Below, piece after piece: positions 1 through 7,072 of a stretch of DNA of 10,266 nucleotides (its first letter is position 1; every line of letters starts with the position of its first letter). This DNA is from Halothece sp. MAG (GTDB lineage: Bacteria > Cyanobacteriota > Cyanobacteriia > Cyanobacteriales > Rubidibacteraceae), in the NCBI GenBank assembly GCA_018610095.1, contig JAHEOB010000166.1, forward strand, positions 1 to 10,266, written 5' to 3'. The notes beneath the pieces were generated by a model. That model searched no databases. It saw only the letters and a program-made list of their open reading frames with translations, and had not been told where the DNA came from. The position numbers and the translations under genes were made by a program.

Positions 1-427
1 TGGACAAGGCTTTACCGCCGTTGCGGAACAAGTAGAATCGTTAGCAGAACAATCGGCATCAGCCGCAAAAGAAATTTCCCAAATTGTCACCACCATTCAA
101 ACTGAAACCCAAGAAGCGATTGAAACCATGGAAAAGGGAACAACAGAAGTTGTTGAAAGTACCCGTTCTGTGGAACAAACCAAAGAGCGATTGGCAAATG
201 TGGTGGAACAATCGGCAGTGATTAATAACTTAATGCAGTCCATTTCACAATCCACCATTTCCCAAGCGGAAAGCTCACAACAAGTATCGCAAACCATGCA
301 ACAACTAGCAGAATCTTCTCAACAGCGTTCTGAAACTTCCCGAGAGGTTGCTGAAAACATTCAAAACACGGCACAAGTGGCGAAAAATCTCGAAGAATCC
401 GTGGAACAGTTCAAAGTCGATAAATAA
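1..427 (+). CDS. Methyl-accepting chemotaxis protein, PilJ-like, C-terminal fragment (5' end outside window)
   Basis: The open frame enters from the left edge (first full codon at base 2) and runs 141 codons to TAA. It begins in the highly conserved hairpin tip of the MCP signalling domain: GQGFTAVAEQVESLAEQSA resembles the family consensus G-x-GFAVVA-x-EVR-x-LAE-x-S. This is the region that contacts CheA and CheW. The rest is a long Gln/Glu/Ser-rich heptad-like helix, the returning arm of the cytoplasmic coiled coil, ending in a short EQFKVDK tail as in PilJ-type receptors. Sensory and membrane parts are not in the window, so the stimulus cannot be told. The CheA-like kinase gene starts 55 bp downstream on the same strand, the usual receptor-kinase order in cyanobacterial pil/pix-type taxis operons. 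The MCP family call is firm. The PilJ subtype is inferred from the neighbour and the tail. Confidence 0.93.
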   Translation, partial: GQGFTAVAEQVESLAEQSASAAKEISQIVTTIQTETQEAIETMEKGTTEVVESTRSVEQTKERLANVVEQSAVINNLMQSISQSTISQAESSQQVSQTMQQLAESSQQRSETSREVAENIQNTAQVAKNLEESVEQFKVDK

Positions 428-482
428 ATCATTCTTAGAAGAAGGTGAGGGAATCATTGAAACCAGCCAAAGGTATTGAATC

Positions 483-3365
483 ATGGATGCAGAGGAACAA
501 GCCAAACAAGATTTTTTGGATGAAGCCACTGATTATTGTAATCAGTTGGAATCCTCCCTATTAGGATTAGCAGATGCTAACACCGTTGATTTAGAAAAAC
601 TGCAACAAGCCGCTCGGGCTGCCCATTCCATTAAAGGGGGCGCAGCCATGATGGGCTTTAATGCCCTCTCGCAAACCGCTCATTCTCTCGAAGATTTCTT
701 AAAAATTCTCCAAGCCCGTTATAAAAATCACAGCGTCGCAATCAAGGTGGAAACCCTATTACTGAAAGCAGTCGATTGTTTACGTAACATGGGGGAACAA
801 TATCGGGCAGGGAGTGAACCCCAACAGGAATGGCTCGATGAGCAAACATCTGCCATTTTTACCCCCCTGAAAGAACAGTTAGGGGAATTGACAGAAGCCG
901 ATGAAACGGCTCTGTTATCCAAAGAAGAAGAAACCGATGTCGCCGATATCTTGTTTGGGAGTGGGGTAGAAGAGTCTTTAGAACGCCTCAAACAGCAATT
1001 AGAGCTTCTTCCCCCAAGTGAGTTAGCCCAACAGCTACAAACCACGACAGAAGAATTAGCTGAATTTGGACGCATGATTGAGTGTGATGCCTTTGTCAGC
1101 ATTTGCGATTCAGTGAAACACTATCTCGGTGAAGTGACTCCTGAGCAAGTGCCGTCGTTAACCCGTAGCGCGATCGGGCAATGGGAACGCTGTCAAGCCT
1201 TAATCCAATTAGGGCGTTATGACAATTTACCCACCGCCATTGATCCCAATGAAATTACGGCGGAAGACATTAATGCGGAAGAATTGGAAATTCCTGATAT
1301 CGATGAAATTGATTCTGGGGAATTAACGGAACTGCAAGAAGAAATTGAAACCATAGACTTTGCTGAGGAAAGCAGTGAGGAGGTAGCCGAGCTCACTGAT
1401 CAAGAAGAATCATCCCCAATTTCAGATGAAAGTGAGTCAGAACCCAGCCAAGCAGAAACCCAGCAGGAATCAGAAACGGTTTCACCTCAACAAAGTCAGG
1501 CAGAAGAAACTACTGTTCGGGTTTCAGTGGAACAACTCACTCGCATTAACACCTTATTTAGTCGCCTCATTCTAGAACGAGAAGTCATTAATTCCCGACT
1601 CAAACAATTACAGGATTATGTCAATCTGAGTAAAACTCGCACCCAACAGTTAGAACAGGCGAATGCTCAATTACGGAAATGGTATGACCAATTAAACTTA
1701 GAACAAGTGGGTAATCAAATTCCAACTGAGAATCAGGATGCTTCTAACCAAGCGTTTGATCCCCTAGAGATGGATCGCTATAGTAGCTTGCACTTACTGT
1801 TCCAAGAACACATGGAAACCATTGTGCAATTGCAGGAAGTAACCAGCGATATTGAAGTCAGTTCTCGGGAAATTAACCAAGCCATGGGGGAACTGAACTT
1901 CACCACCAGTGATTTGCAACGCAGCATCACCCGGGTTCAAACGCGACCCTTTATTGAAGCTGTGAGAAGTTTTCGACGGGTCATTCGCGATCTATCGGTA
2001 GAATATGATAAGCCCGTTGCCCTAGAAATTCAAGGGGAAAACACCCTCATCGATCGCGCTGCCATGGAAGCCCTTTCTGCCCCCCTAAATCATTTAGTAC
2101 GTAACGCCTTTGATCATGGCATTGAAGACCTAGAAACGCGAATGCAACGAGGAAAACCCAAACAAGGGCAAATTACTTTACGGGCAGTTAATCAAGGCAA
2201 TAAAAGTGTGATCTCGATTTCCGATGATGGTGGCGGGATTAATCTGGATAAAATTAAACATCGTTTGGAAAAGTTTGGTACACCTCAGGAAGCCTTAAAC
2301 GAACTCAGTAACCAAGAACTCATACAGGCAATTTTTGAACCCGGCTTTTCCACCGCTGAACAAGTGACAGAACTATCAGGGCGTGGTGTGGGCATGGATG
2401 TGGTTCATACCAACCTTGAAAAAATTCGCGGTGAAATTAATGTCGATACCCAACCGGGAGAGGGAACAACCTTTTATATTAGTTTTCCCATTTCTGTTTC
2501 CATTGCCCGCGTCACCATTGTGGAAAGTAGCGGCGTGATCTTTGCCGTTCCTGTGGAATCGGTAAAAGCCTTTGTTCGTTTTGATAGCGATTCCGACAGT
2601 GGCGAAGTTACTTGGAACAATACCACCATTCCTGTCACTGGTTTGGAACAATGGTCTCAGTTCAACCGTCCTGCCAAACCATTTGAAATGGAAGGAACAC
2701 CTACCTTAGCTCGTCCCACTGCCTTAATTGTCGATTATAACGGGAGTTGGCATGGCTTGCGCATTGATCGCTTTTGGCAAGAACAAGAAGTGGCATTACG
2801 CAGCGTAGATAGTCCCTTTCCCTTACCCCCTGGGGTCACAGGTTCCACCGTTTTAGGCGATGGTCGTCCCATTCCTTTAGTTGATCCCGTCCCATTATTA
2901 AGTTGGTTACATCAACCTGAAAGCACCGTCGAATCAAGGGTTGAGTGGGATCAGCAACCCTCGTTTACGGGCAATACCATTTTAATTGTGGATGATTCCA
3001 TTCATGTTCGCCGTTATCTCGCGATCGCGCTAGAAAAAGCAGGGTACCAAGTGGAACAAGCCAAGGATGGTCAAGAAGCCGTTGATAAAATCTTTAGTGG
3101 TTTATCGGTGCAAGCGGTAATTTGTGATATTGAAATGCCTCGCTTAGATGGTTATGGCGTTTTAGGGGAAGTTAAAGGTCATCCTGAATTTAAGGAGTTA
3201 CCAATTGCAATGTTAACCTCCCGTGGTAATGAAAAACATCGACAATTAGCGATGAAGTTAGGGGCATCTGCTTATTTTTCTAAGCCCTATAATGAACAAG
3301 AATTATTAACCACTTTAGAGGAGATGATGCAAACGGTGAGCTATCCCACCGAAATGGCACATTGA
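483..3365 (+). CDS. CheA-like hybrid histidine kinase (Hpt-HATPase-CheW-REC), PilL/PixL type
   Basis: This 960-residue cytoplasmic kinase belongs to a type IV pilus or phototaxis chemosensory system. Residues 1-110 form an Hpt (P1) domain with phospho-acceptor H48 in AAHSIKGGAAMMGF. Residues 155-250 are helical and may be a second, His-less Hpt-like bundle. An acidic Glu/Ser-rich linker covers about 255-345. A coiled P3-like dimerisation region follows (about 345-480). The CheA-type HATPase domain (about 500-670) has an N-box HLVRNAFDHG (N541), DDGGG at 581-585 and GRGVGM at 633-638. A CheW-like domain (about 672-810) would dock it to the receptor. The C-terminal receiver (about 831-950) has D837/D838, phospho-acceptor D882, T912 and K934. 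No CheY-binding P2 domain is evident, which suits phosphotransfer to the fused receiver. The ATG at 483 follows a weak AAAGG (469-473), and an in-frame TGA at 477 rules out a longer start. It is probably co-transcribed with the upstream MCP gene. Confidence 0.95.
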   Translation: MDAEEQAKQDFLDEATDYCNQLESSLLGLADANTVDLEKLQQAARAAHSIKGGAAMMGFNALSQTAHSLEDFLKILQARYKNHSVAIKVETLLLKAVDCLRNMGEQYRAGSEPQQEWLDEQTSAIFTPLKEQLGELTEADETALLSKEEETDVADILFGSGVEESLERLKQQLELLPPSELAQQLQTTTEELAEFGRMIECDAFVSICDSVKHYLGEVTPEQVPSLTRSAIGQWERCQALIQLGRYDNLPTAIDPNEITAEDINAEELEIPDIDEIDSGELTELQEEIETIDFAEESSEEVAELTDQEESSPISDESESEPSQAETQQESETVSPQQSQAEETTVRVSVEQLTRINTLFSRLILEREVINSRLKQLQDYVNLSKTRTQQLEQANAQLRKWYDQLNLEQVGNQIPTENQDASNQAFDPLEMDRYSSLHLLFQEHMETIVQLQEVTSDIEVSSREINQAMGELNFTTSDLQRSITRVQTRPFIEAVRSFRRVIRDLSVEYDKPVALEIQGENTLIDRAAMEALSAPLNHLVRNAFDHGIEDLETRMQRGKPKQGQITLRAVNQGNKSVISISDDGGGINLDKIKHRLEKFGTPQEALNELSNQELIQAIFEPGFSTAEQVTELSGRGVGMDVVHTNLEKIRGEINVDTQPGEGTTFYISFPISVSIARVTIVESSGVIFAVPVESVKAFVRFDSDSDSGEVTWNNTTIPVTGLEQWSQFNRPAKPFEMEGTPTLARPTALIVDYNGSWHGLRIDRFWQEQEVALRSVDSPFPLPPGVTGSTVLGDGRPIPLVDPVPLLSWLHQPESTVESRVEWDQQPSFTGNTILIVDDSIHVRRYLAIALEKAGYQVEQAKDGQEAVDKIFSGLSVQAVICDIEMPRLDGYGVLGEVKGHPEFKELPIAMLTSRGNEKHRQLAMKLGASAYFSKPYNEQELLTTLEEMMQTVSYPTEMAH
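3021..3028. repeat. HIP1 octamer GCGATCGC
   Basis: Highly iterated palindrome of cyanobacterial genomes, here inside the receiver-domain part of the CheA-like gene. It supports the cyanobacterial origin. Confidence 0.9.
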
Positions 3366-3371
3366 TTAGGT

Positions 3372-5603
3372 TTATTTATTGGTGTTGCCAATTAAAGTAT
3401 TAACTTTCTCGATAACAGTTTCCAAATCAAGAGGTTTCGCCACATAATCATCAGCCCCTGCTTCTAAGCAGCGATCGCGATCGCCGGGCATCGCCATGGC
3501 AGTAATCACCATCACAGGGAGGTCTTTCCAATAGTCAGTGGAACGAATTTGTTGTAATAATTGAAATCCATCTACCTCAGGCAATTGAATATCCAGTAAA
3601 ATCAAATGGGGTAAAAGTTCTGGTGAGTGCAATTCCGCTTCGATCAAATTTTGCATTGTTTTCCCATCATAGATAACTTCCACAGAATAGCCTTCCAATT
3701 CCAAAACTTGACAAATTAGGGCTTGATTAAAGGGTTGATCTTCCACCACCAAAACCCGTCCTTGGTAAGTCGTCTGGGTTTCATCTTGACCAAGGGGACG
3801 ATTAATTTCTTCCGAGATAGATGGCACTTGTTCTGTTGCTGTGGGTTGTGGTTGTTCTTGCTCCGTTCGTAATTCCGTTAGGGGAAGCCATACCCGAAAG
3901 GTACTCCCTTGATTTTCCTGGGAATCCACAGAAATAGTTCCCCCATGCAATTCCGCTAACCGTTTGGTTAAGGCTAACCCTAATCCAGTGCCTTCGTGAC
4001 GGCGAGTGAGTGAAGAATCCAGTTGTTGGAAGGGCTGAAACAAGAATTGCTGTTTTTCCTTGGGAATGCCAATGCCAGTATCCGATACTTCTAAACACAA
4101 ATAGGGAGTACTGACATTAACTGGACTATGATCCGGACGATATTCTTGCAGTAATTCATTACCATAACGCAATGAGCCACTCAATTTGACCTTTCCGGCC
4201 TCGGGAGTAAATTTAATGGCATTGGACAGTAAATTAATTAAAATTTGGCGTACCCGCCGTTCATCTAACTGGACTCGTTTAATTTGATAATCCAGTTCTA
4301 AAGATAAGGCAATGCGTTTTTTATCAGCCCGTGGCTGTACCATGCGTAAACATTGACTACATAAATCATGAATCACCACCGGCTGTAATTCTAAATCCGT
4401 TTTCCCAGCTTCAATTTTGGACAGATCTAAAATATCGTTAATCAGTTGTAGTAAATGCTGACCACTTCGTTGAATGGCTTTGACTTGTTTAATTTGATTG
4501 TCACTTAAAGGATCACGCCGTTGTCGTTCCAGTAAATCCGCAAACCCTAAAATACTATTGAGAGGAGTACGCAATTCGTGAGACATGGAGGCTAAAAACT
4601 CTGATTTCATTTGCGAGGCTTGGGCTAACTCCTCATTAACTTGACGCAGATGTTGTTCGGCATTAGCCCGTTCAATCGCAACGCCCAATGTTCGACAGGC
4701 CGCTACCACCATATCTTCTTGAACTTGACTTTTTAGCCGATTTTCCGATCGCGATTCTAAGGTTAATACCCCAATAATTTCCCCATTATTCCCAGGAATG
4801 GGAAATAATCCTAACTGCCCAATGCTGGGATGACGAAAGGCACTTACTGCTTGGGGATGATTGGCATAATCGTCAATAAACAGCGGTTTTCCGGTTTCCA
4901 CAACTTCCCAAAGTAATCCTTGCCCATAAGGAATGCCCTCTTCCATTAACTGTTCCATCTCAGGAATGGCATCCCCATAACTGGCAATAAATTCTGAGGT
5001 GACTTGATTGACTAATAATCCCGCTTTGCGATTTTCCCCTTCTCCTGTAATGACTTTCACATCGCCAAAACTGGCATTAGTGGTTTCAATCAGATAAGAC
5101 AGGGCAAATTGTCCAATTTCTTGAAGTTCTCGCGCCGGTTGTAAGCGTTCCGTTAATCCCAGTAGAAAGGTGAGTCGTCTCAGTTCACGATTAATAATAT
5201 CGTGGGAATCCCAATTCATGGACAATTCCCGCACATTGAGGATATAGCCTCCCTGAGAGGTGGCAGTGACTAAAATATGTAAATTGTCCCCCGAAGGTTG
5301 CTCAATGGTGCAAGGGGTGGGGTTAGAATCCGCTTTGTGAATGATATTTTCTAAAACGTGTTGTTGTCCCCAAGACCAATTACGATAATTGCCTAAGGCT
5401 TCTAATACTGCTTTTTGCCTAGGATTTTGGTCAAGCCATTCTGGGGAAAAATCTCCTAAACGTAAAAATGATTGATTATAGTTAATGAGGCGATGCTGGG
5501 AATCAAAAATCGCGATCGCGCGATCAATCTGATTTAAGATTAACTGCTGTTGCTCTTTTAGTTGCTGAAACTCGGATTCTAGGGATTCTTGCGACATTCC
5601 CAC
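3372..5603 (-). CDS. Soluble hybrid sensor histidine kinase (PAS-like, GAF, HisKA, HATPase, REC)
   Basis: This is a 743-residue hybrid two-component kinase with no membrane segment, hence a cytoplasmic sensor. An N-terminal helix precedes a PAS-like domain (about 20-130; the stretch AIAIFDSQHRLINYNQSF is typical). A GAF domain spans about 145-312, and a coiled coil leads into HisKA with phospho-acceptor H342 in SHELRTPLNSILGF. The HATPase_c domain has N461 (LLSNAIKFT), DTGIGI at 508-513 and GTGLGLAL at 538-545. The receiver (about 615-740) has E621/D622, phospho-acceptor D671, T701 and K723. All catalytic residues are present, so it should be active. The GAF domain lacks a suitably placed Cys for bilin attachment, so it is probably not a photoreceptor. 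The start is GTG at 5603; an ATG two codons in (5597) is an equally plausible start, as neither has a strong Shine-Dalgarno. No output regulator gene is adjacent, so the pathway is unknown. Confidence 0.94.
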   Translation of the reverse strand: MGMSQESLESEFQQLKEQQQLILNQIDRAIAIFDSQHRLINYNQSFLRLGDFSPEWLDQNPRQKAVLEALGNYRNWSWGQQHVLENIIHKADSNPTPCTIEQPSGDNLHILVTATSQGGYILNVRELSMNWDSHDIINRELRRLTFLLGLTERLQPARELQEIGQFALSYLIETTNASFGDVKVITGEGENRKAGLLVNQVTSEFIASYGDAIPEMEQLMEEGIPYGQGLLWEVVETGKPLFIDDYANHPQAVSAFRHPSIGQLGLFPIPGNNGEIIGVLTLESRSENRLKSQVQEDMVVAACRTLGVAIERANAEQHLRQVNEELAQASQMKSEFLASMSHELRTPLNSILGFADLLERQRRDPLSDNQIKQVKAIQRSGQHLLQLINDILDLSKIEAGKTDLELQPVVIHDLCSQCLRMVQPRADKKRIALSLELDYQIKRVQLDERRVRQILINLLSNAIKFTPEAGKVKLSGSLRYGNELLQEYRPDHSPVNVSTPYLCLEVSDTGIGIPKEKQQFLFQPFQQLDSSLTRRHEGTGLGLALTKRLAELHGGTISVDSQENQGSTFRVWLPLTELRTEQEQPQPTATEQVPSISEEINRPLGQDETQTTYQGRVLVVEDQPFNQALICQVLELEGYSVEVIYDGKTMQNLIEAELHSPELLPHLILLDIQLPEVDGFQLLQQIRSTDYWKDLPVMVITAMAMPGDRDRCLEAGADDYVAKPLDLETVIEKVNTLIGNTNK
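3471..3484. repeat. Two overlapping HIP1 octamers
   Basis: GCGATCGC occurs at 3471-3478 and again at 3477-3484, sharing two bases. Together they encode the GDRDRC stretch (residues 707-712) of the hybrid kinase receiver on the minus strand. Confidence 0.9.
5512..5519. repeat. HIP1 octamer GCGATCGC
   Basis: Single HIP1 copy in the N-terminal, PAS-like part of the hybrid kinase gene (it encodes part of DRAIAIFDS). Another CGATC follows immediately after it. Confidence 0.9.
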
Positions 5604-5732
5604 TAGGAGTGAAATTAGTCTTATCCACGATTGTCTCTATCTTATCGTTTTAAAATCAATTACTTCCTGATTGCTGAGATGGATATTTTTTGTCATTGTA
5701 GAAGTGAGTAGTTGAAAGTAATTTGCAGTTTG

Positions 5733-5739
5733 AAGGGAG
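5733..5739 (+). promoter_or_regulatory. Shine-Dalgarno for the GTG start at 5746
   Basis: AAGGGAG lies six bases upstream of the GTG at 5746 and supports this non-ATG start. No in-frame ATG near the N-terminus competes with it. Confidence 0.75.
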
Positions 5740-5745
5740 CATAAC

Positions 5746-6363
5746 GTGAGTGGATCGAAAAAACAAGTGACCCGTTTTGTGATCGAGGGGCGGTTTCTAG
5801 AAGCAGTGGGCAAATCTCCATTTAAACCGAAATATCTTCGCATCTCGACAGCAGAGGAAGAACAACTTCTAAAAGTGAGTAAAGAACTTCGTCCTTTGAT
5901 CGTTAACGAATTGCCATTGGGATCATGGGTAACGATTTCAGGGAAGGAAACCTACAATTGGAAAAAAGGGACACGAAAACGAAAAATTCAAGACATTCAA
6001 CCCCATAATCCTGAAACTGCGGCAACTGCGCCAACGATAGCCAGTGCAAACACCTCTGCTGCGACAACGGCAACAACGCCTTCCCCAACCCCGCAAAAGA
6101 AAAAGGATAAAAAAGATAAAATTCTTATTTGTCAAAAATCGTCTTGCTGTAAACGAGGCGGGAAAGCAGTTTATCAAGCTGCAGTGGATACCATTGAAAA
6201 GCATGATTTGCACGATCAGGTTCAAGTCAAACCCAGCGGTTGCATGGACAAATGTAAAAAAGGACCTTGCGTGGTCATGCAGGCTGACAAATCTCGTCAT
6301 CTCGGAGTTCAACCGGAACAAGTGGAAGCATTGATTACTGAAAAATATGCCGTTACTGCATGA
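5746..6363 (+). CDS. Thioredoxin-like (2Fe-2S) ferredoxin domain protein with basic N-terminal domain
   Basis: This 205-residue protein starts at GTG behind a good Shine-Dalgarno. Residues about 1-87 form a basic, beta-rich domain (VTRFVIEGRFLEAVG...YLRIS...GSWVTISG) that I do not recognise with certainty; an OB-like fold is a guess. Residues about 88-125 are a disordered Ala/Thr/Pro linker ending in a Lys-rich run. Residues 126-205 are a thioredoxin-like [2Fe-2S] domain of the NuoE/HoxE-C and Shethna-ferredoxin type. Its ligands are C129-x4-C134 and C166-x3-C170 in ICQKSSC and SGCMDKC, followed by KKGPCVV. Extra cysteines are C135 and C175. An electron-transfer or redox-sensing role is inferred from the cluster motif; the partner and pathway are unknown. 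The gene is monocistronic: divergent from the hybrid kinase gene to its left and ended by the terminator at 6417-6456. Confidence 0.9.
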   Translation: MSGSKKQVTRFVIEGRFLEAVGKSPFKPKYLRISTAEEEQLLKVSKELRPLIVNELPLGSWVTISGKETYNWKKGTRKRKIQDIQPHNPETAATAPTIASANTSAATTATTPSPTPQKKKDKKDKILICQKSSCCKRGGKAVYQAAVDTIEKHDLHDQVQVKPSGCMDKCKKGPCVVMQADKSRHLGVQPEQVEALITEKYAVTA

Positions 6364-6416
6364 AGTTCAACATAAACTAATTTGAAACTTTAAGTCTCCC
6401 GCCTTGAATCAAAGTC

Positions 6417-6456
6417 AAAAAAAATTCCCCCAACCATCAGGGGGAGAATGTTTTTA
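6417..6456. terminator. Bidirectional rho-independent terminator between convergent genes
   Basis: CCCCC (6428-6432) and GGGGG (6441-6445) pair across an eight-base loop. On the plus strand a T5 run (6452-6456) follows a few bases later. On the minus strand the stem is followed by AA and then T9 (complement of A at 6417-6425), a stronger tail. It sits between the ends of the ferredoxin gene (6363) and the CAAD gene (6478), so it can end both transcripts, with the minus-strand direction better supported. Confidence 0.8.
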
Positions 6457-6477
6457 GCAAACAGGAAGTTATTAGGA

Positions 6478-6915
6478 TTATTGAGAATTATTCCCAATGA
6501 CTTGGGCTTTTAAGTCGTTAAATTCGTTTGCTAACTCTTGACGGGTGGATGCCTTCAACAGATAGCGCCAGAGAAACCAAAACATATAACCGATCCCAAT
6601 TAGCTCAAAAATGGGAGATAATAAGGGAATGCTATTGATAGCAGCTAAAACAGCGATCGTCACTCTTACTGTAATGATGGCTAGTATAATCAAGCCCAGT
6701 GTAATGAGCGGTTGCTTATAGTCATCAAAAAATCGCACCACCTGAGACGGTAGTTCTCCTAACACATTAAACACGGGCTGGACATATTGTTTCCATTGTG
6801 GTTGTTGACTCTCTGGAGTGGAAGTCCCCATCGAGGGAACCATATCGCCAGCTTGTTCATTATTAATTCCAGTTTGGCTTTGTTGTTGTTGGCTTTCGGT
6901 TGTCGATTCCGTCAT
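6478..6915 (-). CDS. CAAD domain protein, CURT1/CurT-like thylakoid membrane protein
   Basis: This is a stand-alone CAAD domain protein of 145 residues from the preferred ATG at 6915. The first 55 or so residues are a Gln/Ser/Thr-rich polar tail. An amphipathic stretch (VFNVLGELPSQVVRFFDDYKQPL) precedes two hydrophobic helices joined by a short NSIPLLSP turn. The motif FELIGIGYMFWFLWRYLLKASTRQEL then matches the CAAD/CURT1 family. In cyanobacteria this domain anchors some aminoacyl-tRNA synthetases to thylakoids or, as a free protein (CurT), shapes thylakoid curvature. No synthetase domain is present, so the CurT-like role is favoured by inference. An ATG at 6966 would add 17 residues, but only the 6915 ATG has a well-placed ribosome binding site. 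The gene is followed at 33 bp by the shared terminator. The hydrolase gene lies upstream on the same strand with about 157 bp between them. Confidence 0.92.
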   Translation of the reverse strand: MTESTTESQQQQSQTGINNEQAGDMVPSMGTSTPESQQPQWKQYVQPVFNVLGELPSQVVRFFDDYKQPLITLGLIILAIITVRVTIAVLAAINSIPLLSPIFELIGIGYMFWFLWRYLLKASTRQELANEFNDLKAQVIGNNSQ

Positions 6916-6922
6916 TAATCTA

Positions 6923-6927
6923 TCCCT
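6923..6927 (-). promoter_or_regulatory. Shine-Dalgarno choosing the start of the CAAD gene
   Basis: On the minus strand AGGGA lies seven bases before the ATG at 6915. The more distal ATG at 6966 has only an AT-rich stretch in front of it, with the nearest GAGG more than 20 bases away. This decides the start in favour of 6915. Confidence 0.65.
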
Positions 6928-7072
6928 ATTTTTAGACACAGCATCTTTATCAGTAATGATAGACAATTAATTAAAATTGCCTCATCTGGTGCTTATCTTA
7001 CCAAAGGACAACTCCTGAATGTGACAGAGAGAAACAGAAATTAGCAACGATTCCTGCTTAATCCCATTTGAA

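Noticed and set aside
728..1102. 124-codon minus-strand frame inside the CheA-like gene
   Set aside because: Ser/Cys-rich antisense shadow of a clearly coding region with conserved Hpt motifs; no recognisable domain.
3378..3392. Hairpin ATTGG-TGTTG-CCAAT near the convergent gene ends as a terminator
   Set aside because: Only a five-pair, mostly AT stem inside the last codons of the hybrid kinase gene and no T-run on either strand.
4664..5169. GAF domain of the hybrid kinase as a cyanobacteriochrome photosensor
   Set aside because: No cysteine in the usual chromophore-binding position and no bilin-pocket motifs; the only GAF-region Cys (C303) is in the final helix.
5938..6334. Overlapping open frames on both strands inside the ferredoxin gene (127 codons minus, 96 codons plus)
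   Set aside because: They lie fully within the well-supported ferredoxin frame, have low-complexity Arg/Cys or Arg/Gln composition from its Lys/Thr/Ala linker, and lack ribosome sites.
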